Positions 11,226 through 23,284 of a stretch of 64,000 nucleotides of DNA are shown here, piece by piece (within the stretch, counting starts at the first letter, position 1; the number at the start of each line of letters is the position of its first letter). This DNA comes from Prostheceraeus crozeri (lineage: Eukaryota > Platyhelminthes > Polycladida > Euryleptidae). The translations under genes were made by a program, and so were the position numbers. The notes under the pieces are model-generated. The model did not search any database, had not been told where the DNA came from, and worked only from the letters and a program-made list of their open reading frames with translations. The stretch is taken from the NCBI GenBank assembly GCA_907163375.1, contig CAJQUW010009196.1, positions 1 through 64,000 of the forward strand, written 5' to 3'.

Positions 11226-11619
11226 GTAAGTCAAACATTTTCTGTCTATCCTTACCTCTAATGTTGGTTCATCATTCGTTTGTATATTGCACTGTGTTAA
11301 ATCTAGCTACATTTTAAAATAATTGTTCCAAGTTAGAAAATTAATTAATTATTGATGTTGAACAGGTACTATCATGATGTAATTTTGTAAGTATCAAACC
11401 TAACTACTTGACTCCTCCATTGATTTATTTCAATTATGTTGAAAACATGTATGTTCTTCATTTAGCTAATTTATGAAAACCTTTTCCTACATTTATTCTA
11501 AATAATTGTTTTTCTTTATGCATCATTTAATTTATCTCATCCATTCATTTATGCTAGGCGATCATGTTCCATAAATTACATGTAGGCCTATATATCCGAG
11601 TAAGTATTTGCATAAATTA

Positions 11620-12165
11620 CAGTCCGTTTCATAAAAAGTGGATCATCCTAAAGTTTGACTAAATAAAACAAACATAAGTATGATACAGAAAGCATTTTTC
11701 ATGTTATTTCATGTCCCTAATATATTTAAATGTCCTTATATAATCTGATAACCTATGATACAGTAACGGTTCTTAAGAATACTCCATACATTTTCTATGG
11801 GATTCAGATCAGGAGAACGAGCTGGCCAAGATAATGTCCTTAGCCCTAATTGAGACTTGCATAAGTTGACTCTACTACTCCTGTGACACGTAGCATTATC
11901 ATCCATAAATAACCAAATCGATGGATCACCAAGTTGATCTGTCATTTGGCCAATGTTCATTCGTAAAACATTCACATAGCGTTCAGAATTCATGGTTCCT
12001 TGAAGTTCCTTCACGTATGTGAAGTTCAGAGCGGCCATTGGTCCAAGTGCCAGCCCAAATCAGTAGAGTCGCACCACCTTGTACCCGGGGACGATGTAAA
12101 TGTCTCGGAATTTCCTGATCAGATTTTATCCATAATCTCAATCGACCATCACTATCCTTCAGACG
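11620..12165 (-). pseudogene. Captured 3' half of a Tc1 transposon
   Basis: On the minus strand the sequence encodes KDSDGRLRLW, RPRVQGGATLLIWAG, then WLFMDDNATCHRS and WPARSPDLNPIENVW. These are the middle and C-terminal blocks of a Tc1 DDE transposase, read in two frames. It ends beside CAGTCCGTTTCATAAAAAGT (from 11622), which has the form of a Tc1 terminal repeat. The other Tc1 end and the N-terminal half are absent; the homology stops near 12165, where P-type transposase coding resumes on the plus strand. The fragment is therefore a passenger in the P/THAP element, present in both copies. Confidence 0.78.
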
Positions 12166-12948
12166 GAGGAGCATGACTTCAATTACCTGCTGTTGGGAAT
12201 CATTCAGTCCGACAACATAGAATCTCGCTTTGGATGGTATAGGCAGCTCAGTGGCGCAAATTATTTCATCTGCATGAAGCAACTGGAGCATAGTGAGCGC
12301 AAGATTCGGGCCATATCTCTACTGCGATTCTCCGGCTTCACTGTTAGTGATATCGACAATGCCATCGAATCGACTGAAACTTCGCAGATCGACCACAGTG
12401 ATATAGTGAGAGAAATTTCAGGCGAGCTCCTTTTTAACAGCATTCCGACAGACGAAGATCTTTTTGTCCTCACATATGTATGTGGTGCTTGTGCCCGCTC
12501 AGTCTACAAGACAAAAAAATGTGATTCCTGCAGAGCATCGCTTGTGGATAATGATAGACATTTATCCGTTGACGAAGACACATCGTCAGATGAGTTCCTT
12601 GACTCAATAAATAGAGGTGGTTTATTTTTTCCTCTGAATCATGTGATCTCACTTGGTGTATGTAGTTGGAAAATTTTTAGAGAGATAAATTCCTCTCAAA
12701 CTTTGTCGCTGAAGCTGTTTCAGTCTAAGCAGACGCGACAATGGTTTCAGTTGATTGTCGAAAATTTCTATTTTAACTATGACCCTGACGCTTTTGGTCG
12801 CACAATGTGTACCGCAGGACATGACCATGTTCATGAAATGACACATCGTCTGTATAACTGTTTTTTAAAAAATTACACGAAGCGCCTCTCCGAAAGAAAC
12901 GAGAAGGCAAAGACAAAAGCCAAGGCCTCAAAGTTTTCTGGGCGCTAG
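12166..12948 (+). pseudogene. C-terminal part of P-type (THAP9-like) transposase
   Basis: The open plus-strand sequence includes GIIQSDNIESRFGWYRQLSG, a block that many P-type transposases carry near the end of the catalytic core, followed by a Cys-rich segment (CGACARSVYKTKKCDSC) and a basic tail ending KASKFSGR. About 255 residues remain. Upstream it abuts the captured Tc1 piece rather than its own catalytic domain, and no convincing splice acceptor was identified. It is therefore a partial gene. The second copy differs by only a few residues (for example N to D in FYFNYDP and A to S near the C-terminus). Confidence 0.72.
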
Positions 12949-13215
12949 AGAAATACATGATGGATTAAAAACATGTGTTCTGTTATTGCTTCAAAAACGG
13001 CAAACCACGTAAATCAGGTGTATAAAAAACGGTTAAATGATATCACTTGTGAATTATAAATCCACCGTCAACGCACAGCGCAGTTGTCTTATTAATGTGC
13101 TGCCCATAGGATGAAATCAGCGACGCTAGGCGTCGAGAATGAATAGCCTCTCATCGTATTAGGGAAAAGAGAGTGTCCATTCCAGGTGTTATTATCTAGA
13201 ATTCCATGAAACGGC

Positions 13216-13971
13216 AAAGCTCTTCAATCTAATAAGCATTATAGTTAAGAATCTTTATCATTGTGCAATTTTCGAGCCTAAAACCAATGTTCTAGCAGAT
13301 GTCATTGACACTGATTAGCACGAGCTTTGTAAAGCAAATTGAAAAATGATTCTTATAGAAGAGCCCTGGGTAGTTGAAATGAAATAGAACACGGGTAATC
13401 TACTTTTGCTACATCTCCCAAGATGCCTAGGATCGCCTAGACCGCGATTTCGATTCAACGACATAGTATATAGTAGTTGCTTTATAATTCCATGCATTTT
13501 CAATGAATGGTCGAAGAAAATTTCTATGTCTTATAGGCCGGCCCCTCCGCATTTACAGTTCTATCAATGAGAGATTTCATTGCAGAAATTTCATATCTGC
13601 GAGGGCAATACAGGGAAAGTTGGATGTAAGATAACCAGAATAAGTAGGCCTACTTTTGATTTTCCAGCTGGCAAGTATACAATTAGGCATATATGTATGA
13701 AGATTTTAAAATCAAGCAAGTCATAACTGTGTATATCGTACATTCAATAGTAAATTTCACAAGAGTAAAAGAATTAATGAATGAGTAGATTGATTAAAAT
13801 CAATGTGCGTCTGGAGGCCGACAGAAATATAATCTAAATAAAGAATGGAAATGCTTTTTATTTTGATGAATCTGGGCACTCTTGATTTACCGCAATAATA
13901 GACACCATTACAAGTTACCAGCTTCAAATTCTCGGACTGCTCGAAGTCGATTTCATCAAATTCAAGCTATT
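13216..13971. other. Non-coding, nothing recognised
   Basis: No supported gene. TAGGCCTAC-type words occur near 13648. Confidence 0.45.
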
Positions 13972-14405
13972 ACACTGTAAACCGTTGACTGACAATTGAC
14001 AGACATTTATCCTACAAAATCTATTTTGTCGGTCATTGTTAGTTCTTGTAGGATGATTGCCACTGAACACTTACAATAACTGACAAAAAGCGACAAAATG
14101 AATGGCAATGAATTGTAGCTTAAGTTTTATCAAAAATGTAGGTAATTAATTAAATTATGTCAAATTAAATCATGGTTTTGCCACGCAATAATACAGATTG
14201 CCCAAAAGTCAAGCAAAAACTAATCGAAAAAATCACTAAATATTCAACAGTTTTTGTTTAGTTAAATTGCATACAAAGCATTTGTTTCGATGTCGGTGGA
14301 GAACCTACAAATTCGTCGCATATCGCAGGATATTGGAGGTGACAATCGTCGGTTGATTTTGTCAGTAATTTTGTAGGACAATTGTCGTTCTACGGTTTAC
14401 AGTGT
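13972..14405. mobile_element. MITE with ACACTGTAAACCGT ends
   Basis: The 434-bp element starts ACACTGTAAACCGT and ends ACGGTTTACAGTGT. TGACAATTG / CAATTGTC and GTAGGA / TCCTAC words are inverted further in. No coding sequence is present. The target duplication is unclear (TT on both sides). Confidence 0.75.
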
Positions 14406-15037
14406 TTTTCATATCCACCAGATTTCATTTCAGTCATTATATACCAGTGCAACGAAATCTAGTACTACTTACTTATTTCATGCTCACCTCTCTCAGGGTC
14501 CGAAAGGGTTTCAAGTCGAAATGAGAGATTCAATAGTAATTCCATTTTCGGTAACAGTCAACAAAATCGCGTCGTGAAACAGCATTTTGAACACTTGGCC
14601 AAAACAGTGATGAGTTGATGTTATGACCAACCGATGATTTATCCACTGTCGTCCACGGAGTTTGAGAATTTGGAGAACCTGAAGTAATTTTGTTTTGAGC
14701 CGAGATTTACTGTGTTTAGTCGGCAATATGGATCAATCCTTAAAAATATGCACAAGTAACTGCGACGAAGTAATAGTGCGTGTTCATCACAGTGGCAGAA
14801 CATTGTGTCAGAAAAAAATGTATACGTAAATGGGATTTGTCTTGAAGCAAGCCACGAAAATGAAACTATGCACAATGTAGATAGAATGATTAAATATTTT
14901 ATTTTTTTTATTAGGAAACGTATATTTCATTGTAAAACGTTTAAGTAGAAACAAAGTCATGCAAAATTATGTCGAAGTCACAGATACAAAATTGGTGTAT
15001 ACAAATAAAAAAAGGGAAGCAAGTTCACAAGAGTGGG
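14406..15037. other. Non-coding, nothing recognised
   Basis: Overlapping short open frames at 14511-14875 show no known domain. Confidence 0.4.
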
Positions 15038-15499
15038 CTACGTTCTCATGCCCGTCACCGAGTTCACCATTCGCGATGACAGATGGTGGATCTCATGATT
15101 ATTTGGACAGTCTTTGTATGCACGATGTCCTCGCAAACACATCTCCATCGATCGAATTAATGAGAAGCTGATCCTTGTTCGCAGCAGTGTCACTTCATGC
15201 GAATAGTTCGTGTTTCGCTTCAATGATAACAAGTGAGCAACACGTTTGATAGCTGCTCGAGCAGCTGGCCCACATCCCCCTGATGAGCAGAACACCATCG
15301 GGATAAAGCTAGCATGCTGCACTTCGCGAGCTCGCTCACCATATTGTCTCCTCTTCTCATTCTCATGGCGGGCATATGACTTCCTCGGTTCCATTTTATT
15401 GCTGCGACCGAACGGGGAGACCGAATATTGCGACCGAATATTGAGTTCCAAATTCAGTTGAAAAATAGAACAGACCTGAATAGCTGGCATTTCATCCAA
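15038..15499 (-). pseudogene. LINE reverse transcriptase C-terminal fragment
   Basis: The minus-strand frame carries ENEKRRQYGERAREVQHAS, then FIPMVFCSSGGCGPAA, and later TRISFSLIRSMEMCLRGHR. That series (RxYxxRVxEVEHGSFTPLVFS..GG, then RxxLSFSLLRSxxMCIRG) is the familiar extreme C-terminus of reverse transcriptases of a non-LTR retrotransposon group common in invertebrates. Only this tail remains, as expected of a 5'-truncated insertion. No poly(A) tail or simple repeat is obvious at its 3' side (below 15038). Confidence 0.68.
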
Positions 15500-16409
15500 T
15501 ATCAGGAATCATCAGAATCCCTAGTTCACATATGTCAACATCGACATAACTCCCTATTTAAAGTCGCAGCCATGCCCGGGTAAATTCGAGATTTGCAATT
15601 AAGAAGTTATTTAAATTTCGACAAAATAACTATAACTTCGCCTTAACTATAATTTCGAAAATCAAGGTAGAGCCTAGCTATCCATAAAATGGCGAAACTT
15701 TTACACTAATATAGAATTTCGTCATTCGAACTAATAATACTGATAGGAGACATAACTTTTGTTGAGTAGACCTAGCATTTCAGCGAATTTTCTCAACACA
15801 GCGGATGGCGATTAGACCTACTTTTAATGATAAATCAAGAATATCAACTTTAAATTTCAACAACAATTTCCCAAACTCCTAAACTAAAGAATGGGGGCAT
15901 TTTGATACCTTTTAGAAGAGAGATATTCGGCCACTTAATATTTTACTGGAAAAGTGGATTCCACACTTTGAGAGCTACTTAGCGAGAATATGATTGACCG
16001 GTGGGCGGCATTTCGGTTCTCTTTCACTCTGCGTTTTAAGGAACCCTCTGCTTTTCCTATCACCAGTCCAGAAAAGATTGGTGTCAGCCGATCTCACTCT
16101 CTTCCACCACTGTGACAAAATATGATGGGGAAAGCATCATATCGCAACAATTTTTTTCTTCACTTCTTCTACGTGTAGAACTGCACCTCAATGACGATAA
16201 GACGAAATCTCTAGACCTAGGCTATAGAGGGTAGCCTAAAAGTTGGCGCTGAAATTTGAGACTTTGCGCCTCTCAACCAGTCTTAATTGAGTTTCTAAAA
16301 CATTACAATTGAAGGATTAAGTTACATCCAAAGGTTGTAGGTCATTGATCGTCTTGTGAAGTTCGCATATTGACATCAGTGTGCAACATAAAGTAAATGT
16401 ATGATTTAC
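15500..16409. other. Non-coding, nothing recognised
   Basis: No supported gene or strong repeat seen. Confidence 0.4.
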
Positions 16410-16415
16410 ATAACG

Positions 16416-16556
16416 TTTAAACATATATACATGCCATTTGAATATGACGAAGTGAACAAAGGTAAATATCATTCAGACTGCTTAAATAATTACTTCAAAG
16501 AATCTAATAGGCATACATCAGATCCCGCGGAAATTAAATTGCTTAAATAAAAAAAC
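16416..16556. repeat. Dispersed direct repeat, copy a
   Basis: Matches 17036-17172 in the same orientation. Shared blocks include ATGACGAAGTGAACA, ACTTCAAAGAATCTRATAGG and CGCGGAAATTAAATTGC. It is non-coding and the two copies are clearly diverged. Confidence 0.7.
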
Positions 16557-17035
16557 CACGGCGATATGAATGTTACAACATTGCCTGCAGGAAGTCCGAA
16601 GTAAATTCTTACTAGATAAGGCATAATGTAACTTAATATGAAATGAAAGAATTAATGTAACTATAATGAAAGCATGTGAATTTTTTGAAATACTGCTATC
16701 TAAATATCCGTGACAGAACGAATAATAACAAATCTAGCAGAAGACATAACTTTTTTCGGTAAAAGTTATTAGCACTGTATCTTTTTGTACATTCAACAAA
16801 TCTTAGCATCATGATGAAGCTGAATGATATCTCACACTGTTTGTCAGTTCTCATGGAAAAATTCGGTCGTCTTCATGCTAAAATCCTGCATCAAAGAAAC
16901 TCTCAATTATCTTTCGGAAAGCCTGCTGGCCACAACTGACCACTTACGAAAGTTAATTCAACACAAAAATTACACATGAAAATGGTTCGACTTTTTTGTT
17001 AAATTATTTATTAAACGGCTTGTGTGATCTGCACA

Positions 17036-17172
17036 GCAGTTAAACATATAAACACGAAATTTAAACATGACGAAGTGAACAGAAGTAAACATCATTCATG
17101 TTGCCTTACTATATACTTCAAAGAATCTGATAGGCATACATCAGACAACGCGGAAATTAAATTGCGAGACTA
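17036..17172. repeat. Dispersed direct repeat, copy b
   Basis: Second copy of the 16416-16556 repeat, about 620 bp downstream. Sequence between the copies is not shared. Confidence 0.7.
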
Positions 17173-19149
17173 AAAAGAACAACGCTAGGAACAATTTTTG
17201 TAATATGTGGTTTGCGTCTAAAATTATAGGTTAGAATCACAGAATCTAATTCTGTGGTTAGAATAACCTCCATTATTCCACGAGAAGGAGAGAAATGACC
17301 ACAGCGTACGACAACCACAGAACTAGATTAGGGAAAGACTTCCCGCTTTCATTCATTCACCGCTACTTGCACTGAAGCCGCGATTTTTTGTTTACATCGA
17401 CGGCCGCTGAAAATACTTGGGCAAGAAATTGGAGTTAGCCAGCAGCAAAGCATGAAATACCAGTAAATTATAATGTTTTGCTTGAATTACATCATGCAAT
17501 ATTGTGTTCAATTGCTAAATTAACAAATGTGCGGTACCTTAGGCATGCAACAGGTTGAATCGATATTTGAAGAGATCAAAATTTGACGCCCACATCTTTC
17601 TTTTATCATTGAAGCACTAAATTCTTGATTGACATGTTTTGACAACTTGTAGGAGTCTTCGTATTTGAAGTATATAATTTAACTTATAATTTTGTTTTTG
17701 ACTGATATTATTCAGAGGATATGTGTCATGTTGTATTCCTCGCTGCTAAAATCGAGCGATGAAATTTTCAACATTATCATTTCATTTGTTTCTGCGTAGT
17801 AATCCCGATATTCTCAAAACTTGACTGAGTAAAATATAGAGAAAGAAATTCATTCCCGCTAAAAACGTCTCATTCGTATGTAGTGCTCACTTCGTTTACA
17901 GCGATTATGAAGATAATTTGGTATCTCGGGAAGGAAAGGTGAGAAAGTCAGTTTCAGACGAAAACGTCTTTTGAAAAACACTGCAGTTCCCAGTGTTTTT
18001 TATGGTTATCCGTCCTAATTGAACACGACACTAAAAATACCTCGTCGTGCACCTCCAGATCGTTCCAACATCTCAAGTCCCAATTCTTTAACGGCTGTCC
18101 TGCCTTGCAAGGTTTTTTCAGGACTTTTCAATATTCAATCAGCTGTAGAAATGTAAATAGGCTAATGAATATAGCCTATCCCAAAGCTCTTCCGTGACTT
18201 TTCATGAATTGACACAGTGAAGCCACATGTAAAGTTTGAACCGCAAATTATTATTTGTTTCAATGCCACGACCTGAAAGTGCTTCACCTGCCTGGACCCT
18301 GTTACGGAATCCGTCAAGTTCTCTCTACAATCAGCGCTCCCTTAGAATATTTATTGATGTGTGAGTTTTGCTAGCACTGCATGATGATCAGATGTTGGTC
18401 TGATGAATGAAACTGTACTATATTGACGTTTCTTCTAGCGAAACTGTTCTCAGGTGAACGTCACTTGTGAGGAGTATAGGCCAAAATTAGACAGCCGGCG
18501 TGACGAATTCCCGCTATATTGAAGCGGTTGATTTCGAAGATGACGATGGCCAACAGTTAGACGACAAAACTGACCGAATTGGTGTGCTTTTAGACAGAAG
18601 ATGCAATATGAAGATTCCATCCTGGTGTTAGGTCTACCTGCAGATGCTTGTATCATCAGGAATTGTGTGTACGTTTCCGAAAGAAAAGGAATGCATATTG
18701 TGATCATATTCTAGAAGCAGAGTACAGGTACGGTAGCATGATGAGGTGCACAGGCTAATACAAACATACGAACATATTTTGAATCTATGGATTTTTCATG
18801 TAATTATGCTTTCGGTACAAAAGTTTTGCTGCATTCATAGAACGCGATTTAATTGTCTTCATCAAACTCAATTTTTCCCATTAAAGTGCTGATATGGATA
18901 TGCTAAATTGTACATCATTCTTTCTAATAACTTGCAGATGGCAGACCTAAACGGGAGTTTTAAACTGCACTTTGAATATGTGATGGATCATTTTCAGTTA
19001 TCAAAATAATGTTTCCAAGCAATGGTGTGCTTTGAAAGTTATGACTTTATTAAATTGAGTCGATTAGTTTGCATCAAAAAGTGACAATAATACATTAGAG
19101 TAATGATTATCCGGGAGACCCTGCTGAGCAGGTGAAGCAAAATTTTTTC
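17173..19149. other. Non-coding, nothing recognised
   Basis: Two kilobases without a supported open frame. A small block CTTCACCTGC...GGACCCTG near 18286 and its loose inverse CCCTG...CAGGTGAAGC near 19119 may mark an old small element. Confidence 0.4.
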
Positions 19150-19546
19150 TAGGGCAGGACAACCGTTAATAGGCCAACCGAAGTTATTGAATTTTTGATG
19201 CGTCTCATTTGCTTAAGTTAATGAGAAATCTATTGCATGACTATCAAATTCTTACTTACAAAGATTCTGATGGTGCATTTCATAAAATTGAATGGATTTA
19301 CATTGAAAATCTTCATGAATTGCAAACAATTGATTCATTGATTCTCGCAAATACGTTGGGAGTAAAACATATTCATTACAAACGGGCACTTATGAAGGTG
19401 TTCCTTTCATAGAAGGAACGTTCATTTATAACTGCAAAAGCGCTTAATCACAGATATTTGAATTGATGAACTTCCACAGAAAGTTCTTGCAATTTTATCA
19501 AACTGCAATTACGATGACTGAATATGCAGATGAATCAGAACCCGTA
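19150..19546 (+). pseudogene. Older P-type transposase core fragment
   Basis: From about 19187 the sequence encodes FDASHLLKLMRNLLHD, then FHKIEWIYIENLHELQ and ANTLGVKHIHYKRALMKV. These match the FDxxHLLKxxRN block and the G..H.I.W.YI..L..Q....L.LANKL...HI.Y..xKMKV block of P/THAP9-type transposase cores. The frame changes at both sides, so it is decayed. It is not part of the 3033-bp element, since it lies outside its end at 19555. It suggests that P/THAP copy 2 landed in or beside an older P-type transposon. Confidence 0.65.
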
Positions 19547-19814
19547 CGTACTACCATGGAATTCTAGATAATAACACCTGGAATGGACACTCTCTTTTCC
19601 CTAATACGATGAGAGGCTATTCATTCTCGACGCCTAGCGTCGCTGATTTCATCCTATGGGCAGCACATTAATAAGACAACTGCGCTGTGCGTTGACGGTG
19701 GATTTATAATTCACAAGTGATATCATTTAACCGTTTTTTATACACCTGATTTACGTGGTTTGCCGTTTTTGAAGCAATAACAGAACACATGTTTTTAATC
19801 CATCATGTATTTCT

Positions 19815-20597
19815 CTAGCGCCCAGAAAACTTTGAGGCCTTGGATTTTGTCTTTGCCTTCTCGTTTCTTTCGGAGAGGCGCTTCGTGTAATTTTTTAAAA
19901 AACAGTTATACAGACGATGTGTCATTTCATGAACATGGTCATGTCCTGCGGTACACATTGTGCGACCAAAAGCGTCAGGGTCATAGTCAAAATAGAAATT
20001 TTCGACAATCAACTGAAACCATTGTCGCGTCTGCTTAGACTGAAACAGCTTCAGCGACAAAGTTTGAGAGGAATTTATCTCTCTAAAAATTTTCCAACTA
20101 CATACACCAAGTGAGATCACATGATTCAGAGGAAAAAATAAACCACCTCTATTTATTGAGTCAAGGAACTCATCTGACGATGTGTCTTCGTCAACGGATA
20201 AATGTCTATCATTATCCACAAGCGATGCTCTGCAGGAATCACATTTTTTTGTCTTGTAGACTGAGCGGGCACAAGCACCACATACATATGTGAGGACAAA
20301 AAGATCTTCGTCTGTCGGAATGCTGTTAAAAAGGAGCTCGCCTGAAATTTCTCTCACTATATCACTGTGGTCGATCTGCGAAGTTTCAGTCGATTCGATG
20401 GCATTGTCGATATCACTAACAGTGAAGCCGGAGAATCGCAGTAGAGATATGGCCCGAATCTTGCGCTCACTATGCTCCAGTTGCTTCATGCAGATGAAAT
20501 AATTTGCGCCACTGAGCTGCCTATACCATCCAAAGCGAGATTCTATGTTGTCGGACTGAATGATTCCCAACAGCAGATAATTGAAGTCATGCTCCTC
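19815..20597 (-). pseudogene. P-type transposase C-terminal part, copy 2
   Basis: Same content as 12166-12948 on the opposite strand (IESRFGWYRQLSG, Cys-rich block, KSKASKFSGR end). It differs from copy 1 by very few residues and again lacks the catalytic middle. Confidence 0.72.
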
Positions 20598-21143
20598 CGT
20601 CTGAAGGATAGTGATGGTCGATTGAGATTATGGATAAAATCTGATCAGGAAATTCCGAGACATTTACATCGTCCCCGGGTACAAGGTGGTGCGACTCTAC
20701 TGATTTGGGCTGGCACTTGGACCAATGGCCGCTCTGAACTTCACATACGTGAAGGAACTTCAAGGAACCATGAATTCTGAACGCTATGTGAATGTTTTAC
20801 GAATGAACATTGGCCAAATGACAGATCAACTTGGTGATCCATCGATTTGGTTATTTATGGATGATAATGCTACGTGTCACAGGAGTAGTAGAGTCAACTT
20901 ATGCAAGTCTCAATTAGGGCTAAGGACATTATCTTGGCCAGCTCGTTCTCCTGATCTGAATCCCATAGAAAATGTATGGAGTATTCTTAAGAACCGTTAC
21001 TGTATCATAGGTTATCAGATTATATAAGGACATTTAAATATATTAGGGACATGAAATAACATGAAAAATGCTTTCTGTATCATACTTATGTTTGTTTTAT
21101 TTAGTCAAATTTTAGGATGATCCACTTTTTATGAAACGGACTG
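20598..21143 (+). pseudogene. Captured Tc1 fragment, copy 2
   Basis: Plus-strand equivalent of 11620-12165. It encodes WLFMDDNATCHRS and WPARSPDLNPIENVW and ends at the terminal-repeat sequence TTTATGAAACGGACTG (21128-21143). Its presence in both copies shows the capture came before the duplication. Confidence 0.78.
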
Positions 21144-21537
21144 TAATTTATGCAAATACTTACTCGGATATATAGGCCTACATGTAATTTATGGAACATG
21201 ATCGCCTAGCATAAATGAATGGATGAGATAAATTAAATGATGCATAAAGAAAAACAATTATTTAGAATAAATGTAGGAAAAGGTTTTCATAAATTAGCTA
21301 AATGAAGAACATACATGTTTTCAACATAATTGAAATAAATCAATGGAGGAGTCAAGTAGTTAGGTTTGATACTTACAAAATTACATCATGATAGTACCTG
21401 TTCAACATCAATAATTAATTAATTTTCTAACTTGGAACAATTATTTTAAAATGTAGCTAGATTTAACACAGTGCAATATACAAACGAATGATGAACCAAC
21501 ATTAGAGGTAAGGATAGACAGAAAATGTTTGACTTAC

Positions 21538-21965
21538 TCGTAATATGTCAATTGCTTCATTTTTCAAATCTCCGTCGTCTGATAATCTGGGACTACTTTT
21601 TACATAAGCCATGAGGTTGAGAAGAATACTCAAGCGGCAGATCGTATCAGAGGAGGTTATATGCTTGAATTTGTGGGAGGGAATACTTCTACTGGAATCA
21701 TATACTTCAAATTTCAAATTGGGGTGCACTATGATGGATCCTTTGACTTGGGGTGGAGTGGACGACAGATCGCAGTATAAAAAGTAAATGATGTTGTCTT
21801 GTCGGTGAATGATAAAACCAGACGGAGGGGTCTCTTTTGAGATCTTCATCGCAATGTCTTCGATACAGCTCACTTTGTCAGCTTCATTGAGCTCAGTTTC
21901 CATTTGCTCGAAGCTTTGATTTAGGAAATCCCGACGCGCAGACGAGGTCGCTCTTTCTGTAGGTC
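21538..21965 (-). pseudogene. THAP exon, 3' portion, cut by the Polinton
   Basis: This is the distal part of the copy 2 THAP exon, from the Polinton insertion point to the splice donor (ACTTAC at 21532-21537 on the plus strand). Its proximal part, with the THAP zinc finger, is at 38145-38493. The insertion separates the DNA-binding domain from the rest. Confidence 0.8.
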
Positions 21966-22538
21966 AGTAATGGGCAAAAGACCGTTCCAGGACACCGTAA
22001 AATTCAAAAAAATAGTATCTTTAAAAACGACATAAATTCATGAATTTGAACCCTTTTTCAGGTTATTAAGACTTAAATACATGAATTTAGTCCATTCAAA
22101 AAGTACCATTTTTTCAAAAAATGACATTTTTAAAAACGACATAAATTCATGAATTTGAACCCTTTTTCAAGTAATGAAGACCTAAATTCATAAATTTGGG
22201 CGTTTTTAAAAATACCCAATTTTCAAATTTTTCAAAATCTCAAATTTGAGAATTACAATTTTCACCCCCAAAATCATGACCGTTCAAGGACACCGAAAAA
22301 ATCATAAAAGTTAAGAATCTCAAAATTTGAGAATTACAATTTTCATTGCTTAAATCATGACCGTTCAAGGACACCAAAAATCATAAAAGTTGAGAATTTC
22401 AAATTCATGAATTTTATCCATCTTTCAGGTTTTCAAAATATATCATGTGACTAAAAATATTTCTTTAAAAATGGATGAAACAAAAGTGGAAGAAACCGCA
22501 AGAATATATCCTTCGTTATCATATGAACGTAGTTCTAC
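21966..22538 (+). repeat. Polinton left terminal inverted repeat
   Basis: About 573 bp, matching 37571-38144 inverted. It contains internal tandem copies: a block starting ACGACATAAATTCATGAATT appears twice, and CCGTTC(A/C)AGGACACC appears three times (near 21983, 22282, 22366). The repeat reaches into the first gene, covering its ATG at 22471 and about 22 codons. Confidence 0.93.
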
Positions 22539-23163
22539 TTTAATGGACATTGAAAAAATGAATAAAGAAAAACACAAAGATAGAGTACGCTATATGAAAG
22601 ATAAGGAATCTCAATTATTATTAAGATTAGAGCATTATAAAAAATTAAGAAAGAGATGGACCAAAGTTAAGAATGTAACACAAGGAATTGGCATATTCTT
22701 AACAATAAGTTTAGGTGCTTTAACAATTGTCATTTCATCTGGCGTTCTTACAATTCCTGTTGTTGCTACAGCTTTAACAGGTACGGGTGTTTTTGCAACT
22801 TCACTTGTTACAATGTTAGATAAATCTTTAATAACTAAGAAACGAAAATCATTAAAAACTAAGCATTTACATATTAAAGAAGTCTATGATAAACTACATT
22901 ACTACTTTCAAAGAGTATGTGATGATAATGTTATTACGTTAGATGAGATTGAAAAATTTGATCAAATAGCTAATGAAGTAAATCAAACCTTTCAATTACA
23001 GTCCGAAAAAGTTGATGATAAAAATACAAAGGATGGCAAAATTTCTAGCGATGGTAAAATTTCTAATGAAGAAAATGACAAAATTTTTTTAGAAGAGCTA
23101 AAAACTTTAAGCGAAAATTTAAGCAAAACTTTATTAAACAAAACTTTATTAAACAAAACTTAA
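22471..23163 (+). CDS. Polinton two-transmembrane protein, unknown function
   Basis: Start chosen at the ATG giving MDETKVEE, which follows the A-rich TTTAAAA context seen at most genes of this element. About 230 residues: an acidic N-terminus, a basic helix around residues 45-65 (YKKLRKRWTKVK), and two hydrophobic segments around residues 66-110 (IGIFLTISLGALTIVI; LTIPVVATALTGTGVFA). A charged cytosolic-type half follows with a DxxITLDEIEKF block, and the C-terminus has repeated NKTLL units. Similar proteins recur in invertebrate Polintons but have no known role to my knowledge. The first about 22 codons lie inside the terminal repeat. The frame looks intact. Confidence 0.72.
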   Translation: MDETKVEETARIYPSLSYERSSTLMDIEKMNKEKHKDRVRYMKDKESQLLLRLEHYKKLRKRWTKVKNVTQGIGIFLTISLGALTIVISSGVLTIPVVATALTGTGVFATSLVTMLDKSLITKKRKSLKTKHLHIKEVYDKLHYYFQRVCDDNVITLDEIEKFDQIANEVNQTFQLQSEKVDDKNTKDGKISSDGKISNEENDKIFLEELKTLSENLSKTLLNKTLLNKT

Positions 23164-23284
23164 AACGAGAAAACTTTAAACGAAAAGATGTCAGACAACA
23201 AAGCAATAAAAAAATAATTTGTTCAGTAAAATGTTTTTGTTGTATTCCAATGTTACCACAAAATTCAAATATTATATTTTAAAA

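Larger units (their letters stand above)
10175..13207 (+). mobile_element. P/THAP DNA transposon, copy 1 (3033 bp)
   Basis: The element begins CATGGAATTCTAGATAATAA and ends with the inverse (TTATTATCTAGAATTCCAT). It is flanked by a perfect 8-bp duplication GAAACGGC at 10167-10174 and 13208-13215. P-superfamily elements are known for 8-bp duplications and CATG-like termini. Inside, in order, are a THAP-domain exon, an antisense piece of a Tc1 transposon, and the C-terminal part of a P-type transposase. The middle catalytic portion is missing, so the copy cannot encode a whole enzyme, yet a nearly identical second copy exists at 19555-38772. Subterminal sequences at the two ends (10201-10340, 13080-13190) differ beyond the first 40 bp or so. 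Confidence 0.88.

Noticed and set aside
15230-15300. Possible tRNA from GCTGCTCGAGCAGC
   Set aside because: A simple palindrome inside the LINE fragment; no A and B box pattern or cloverleaf.
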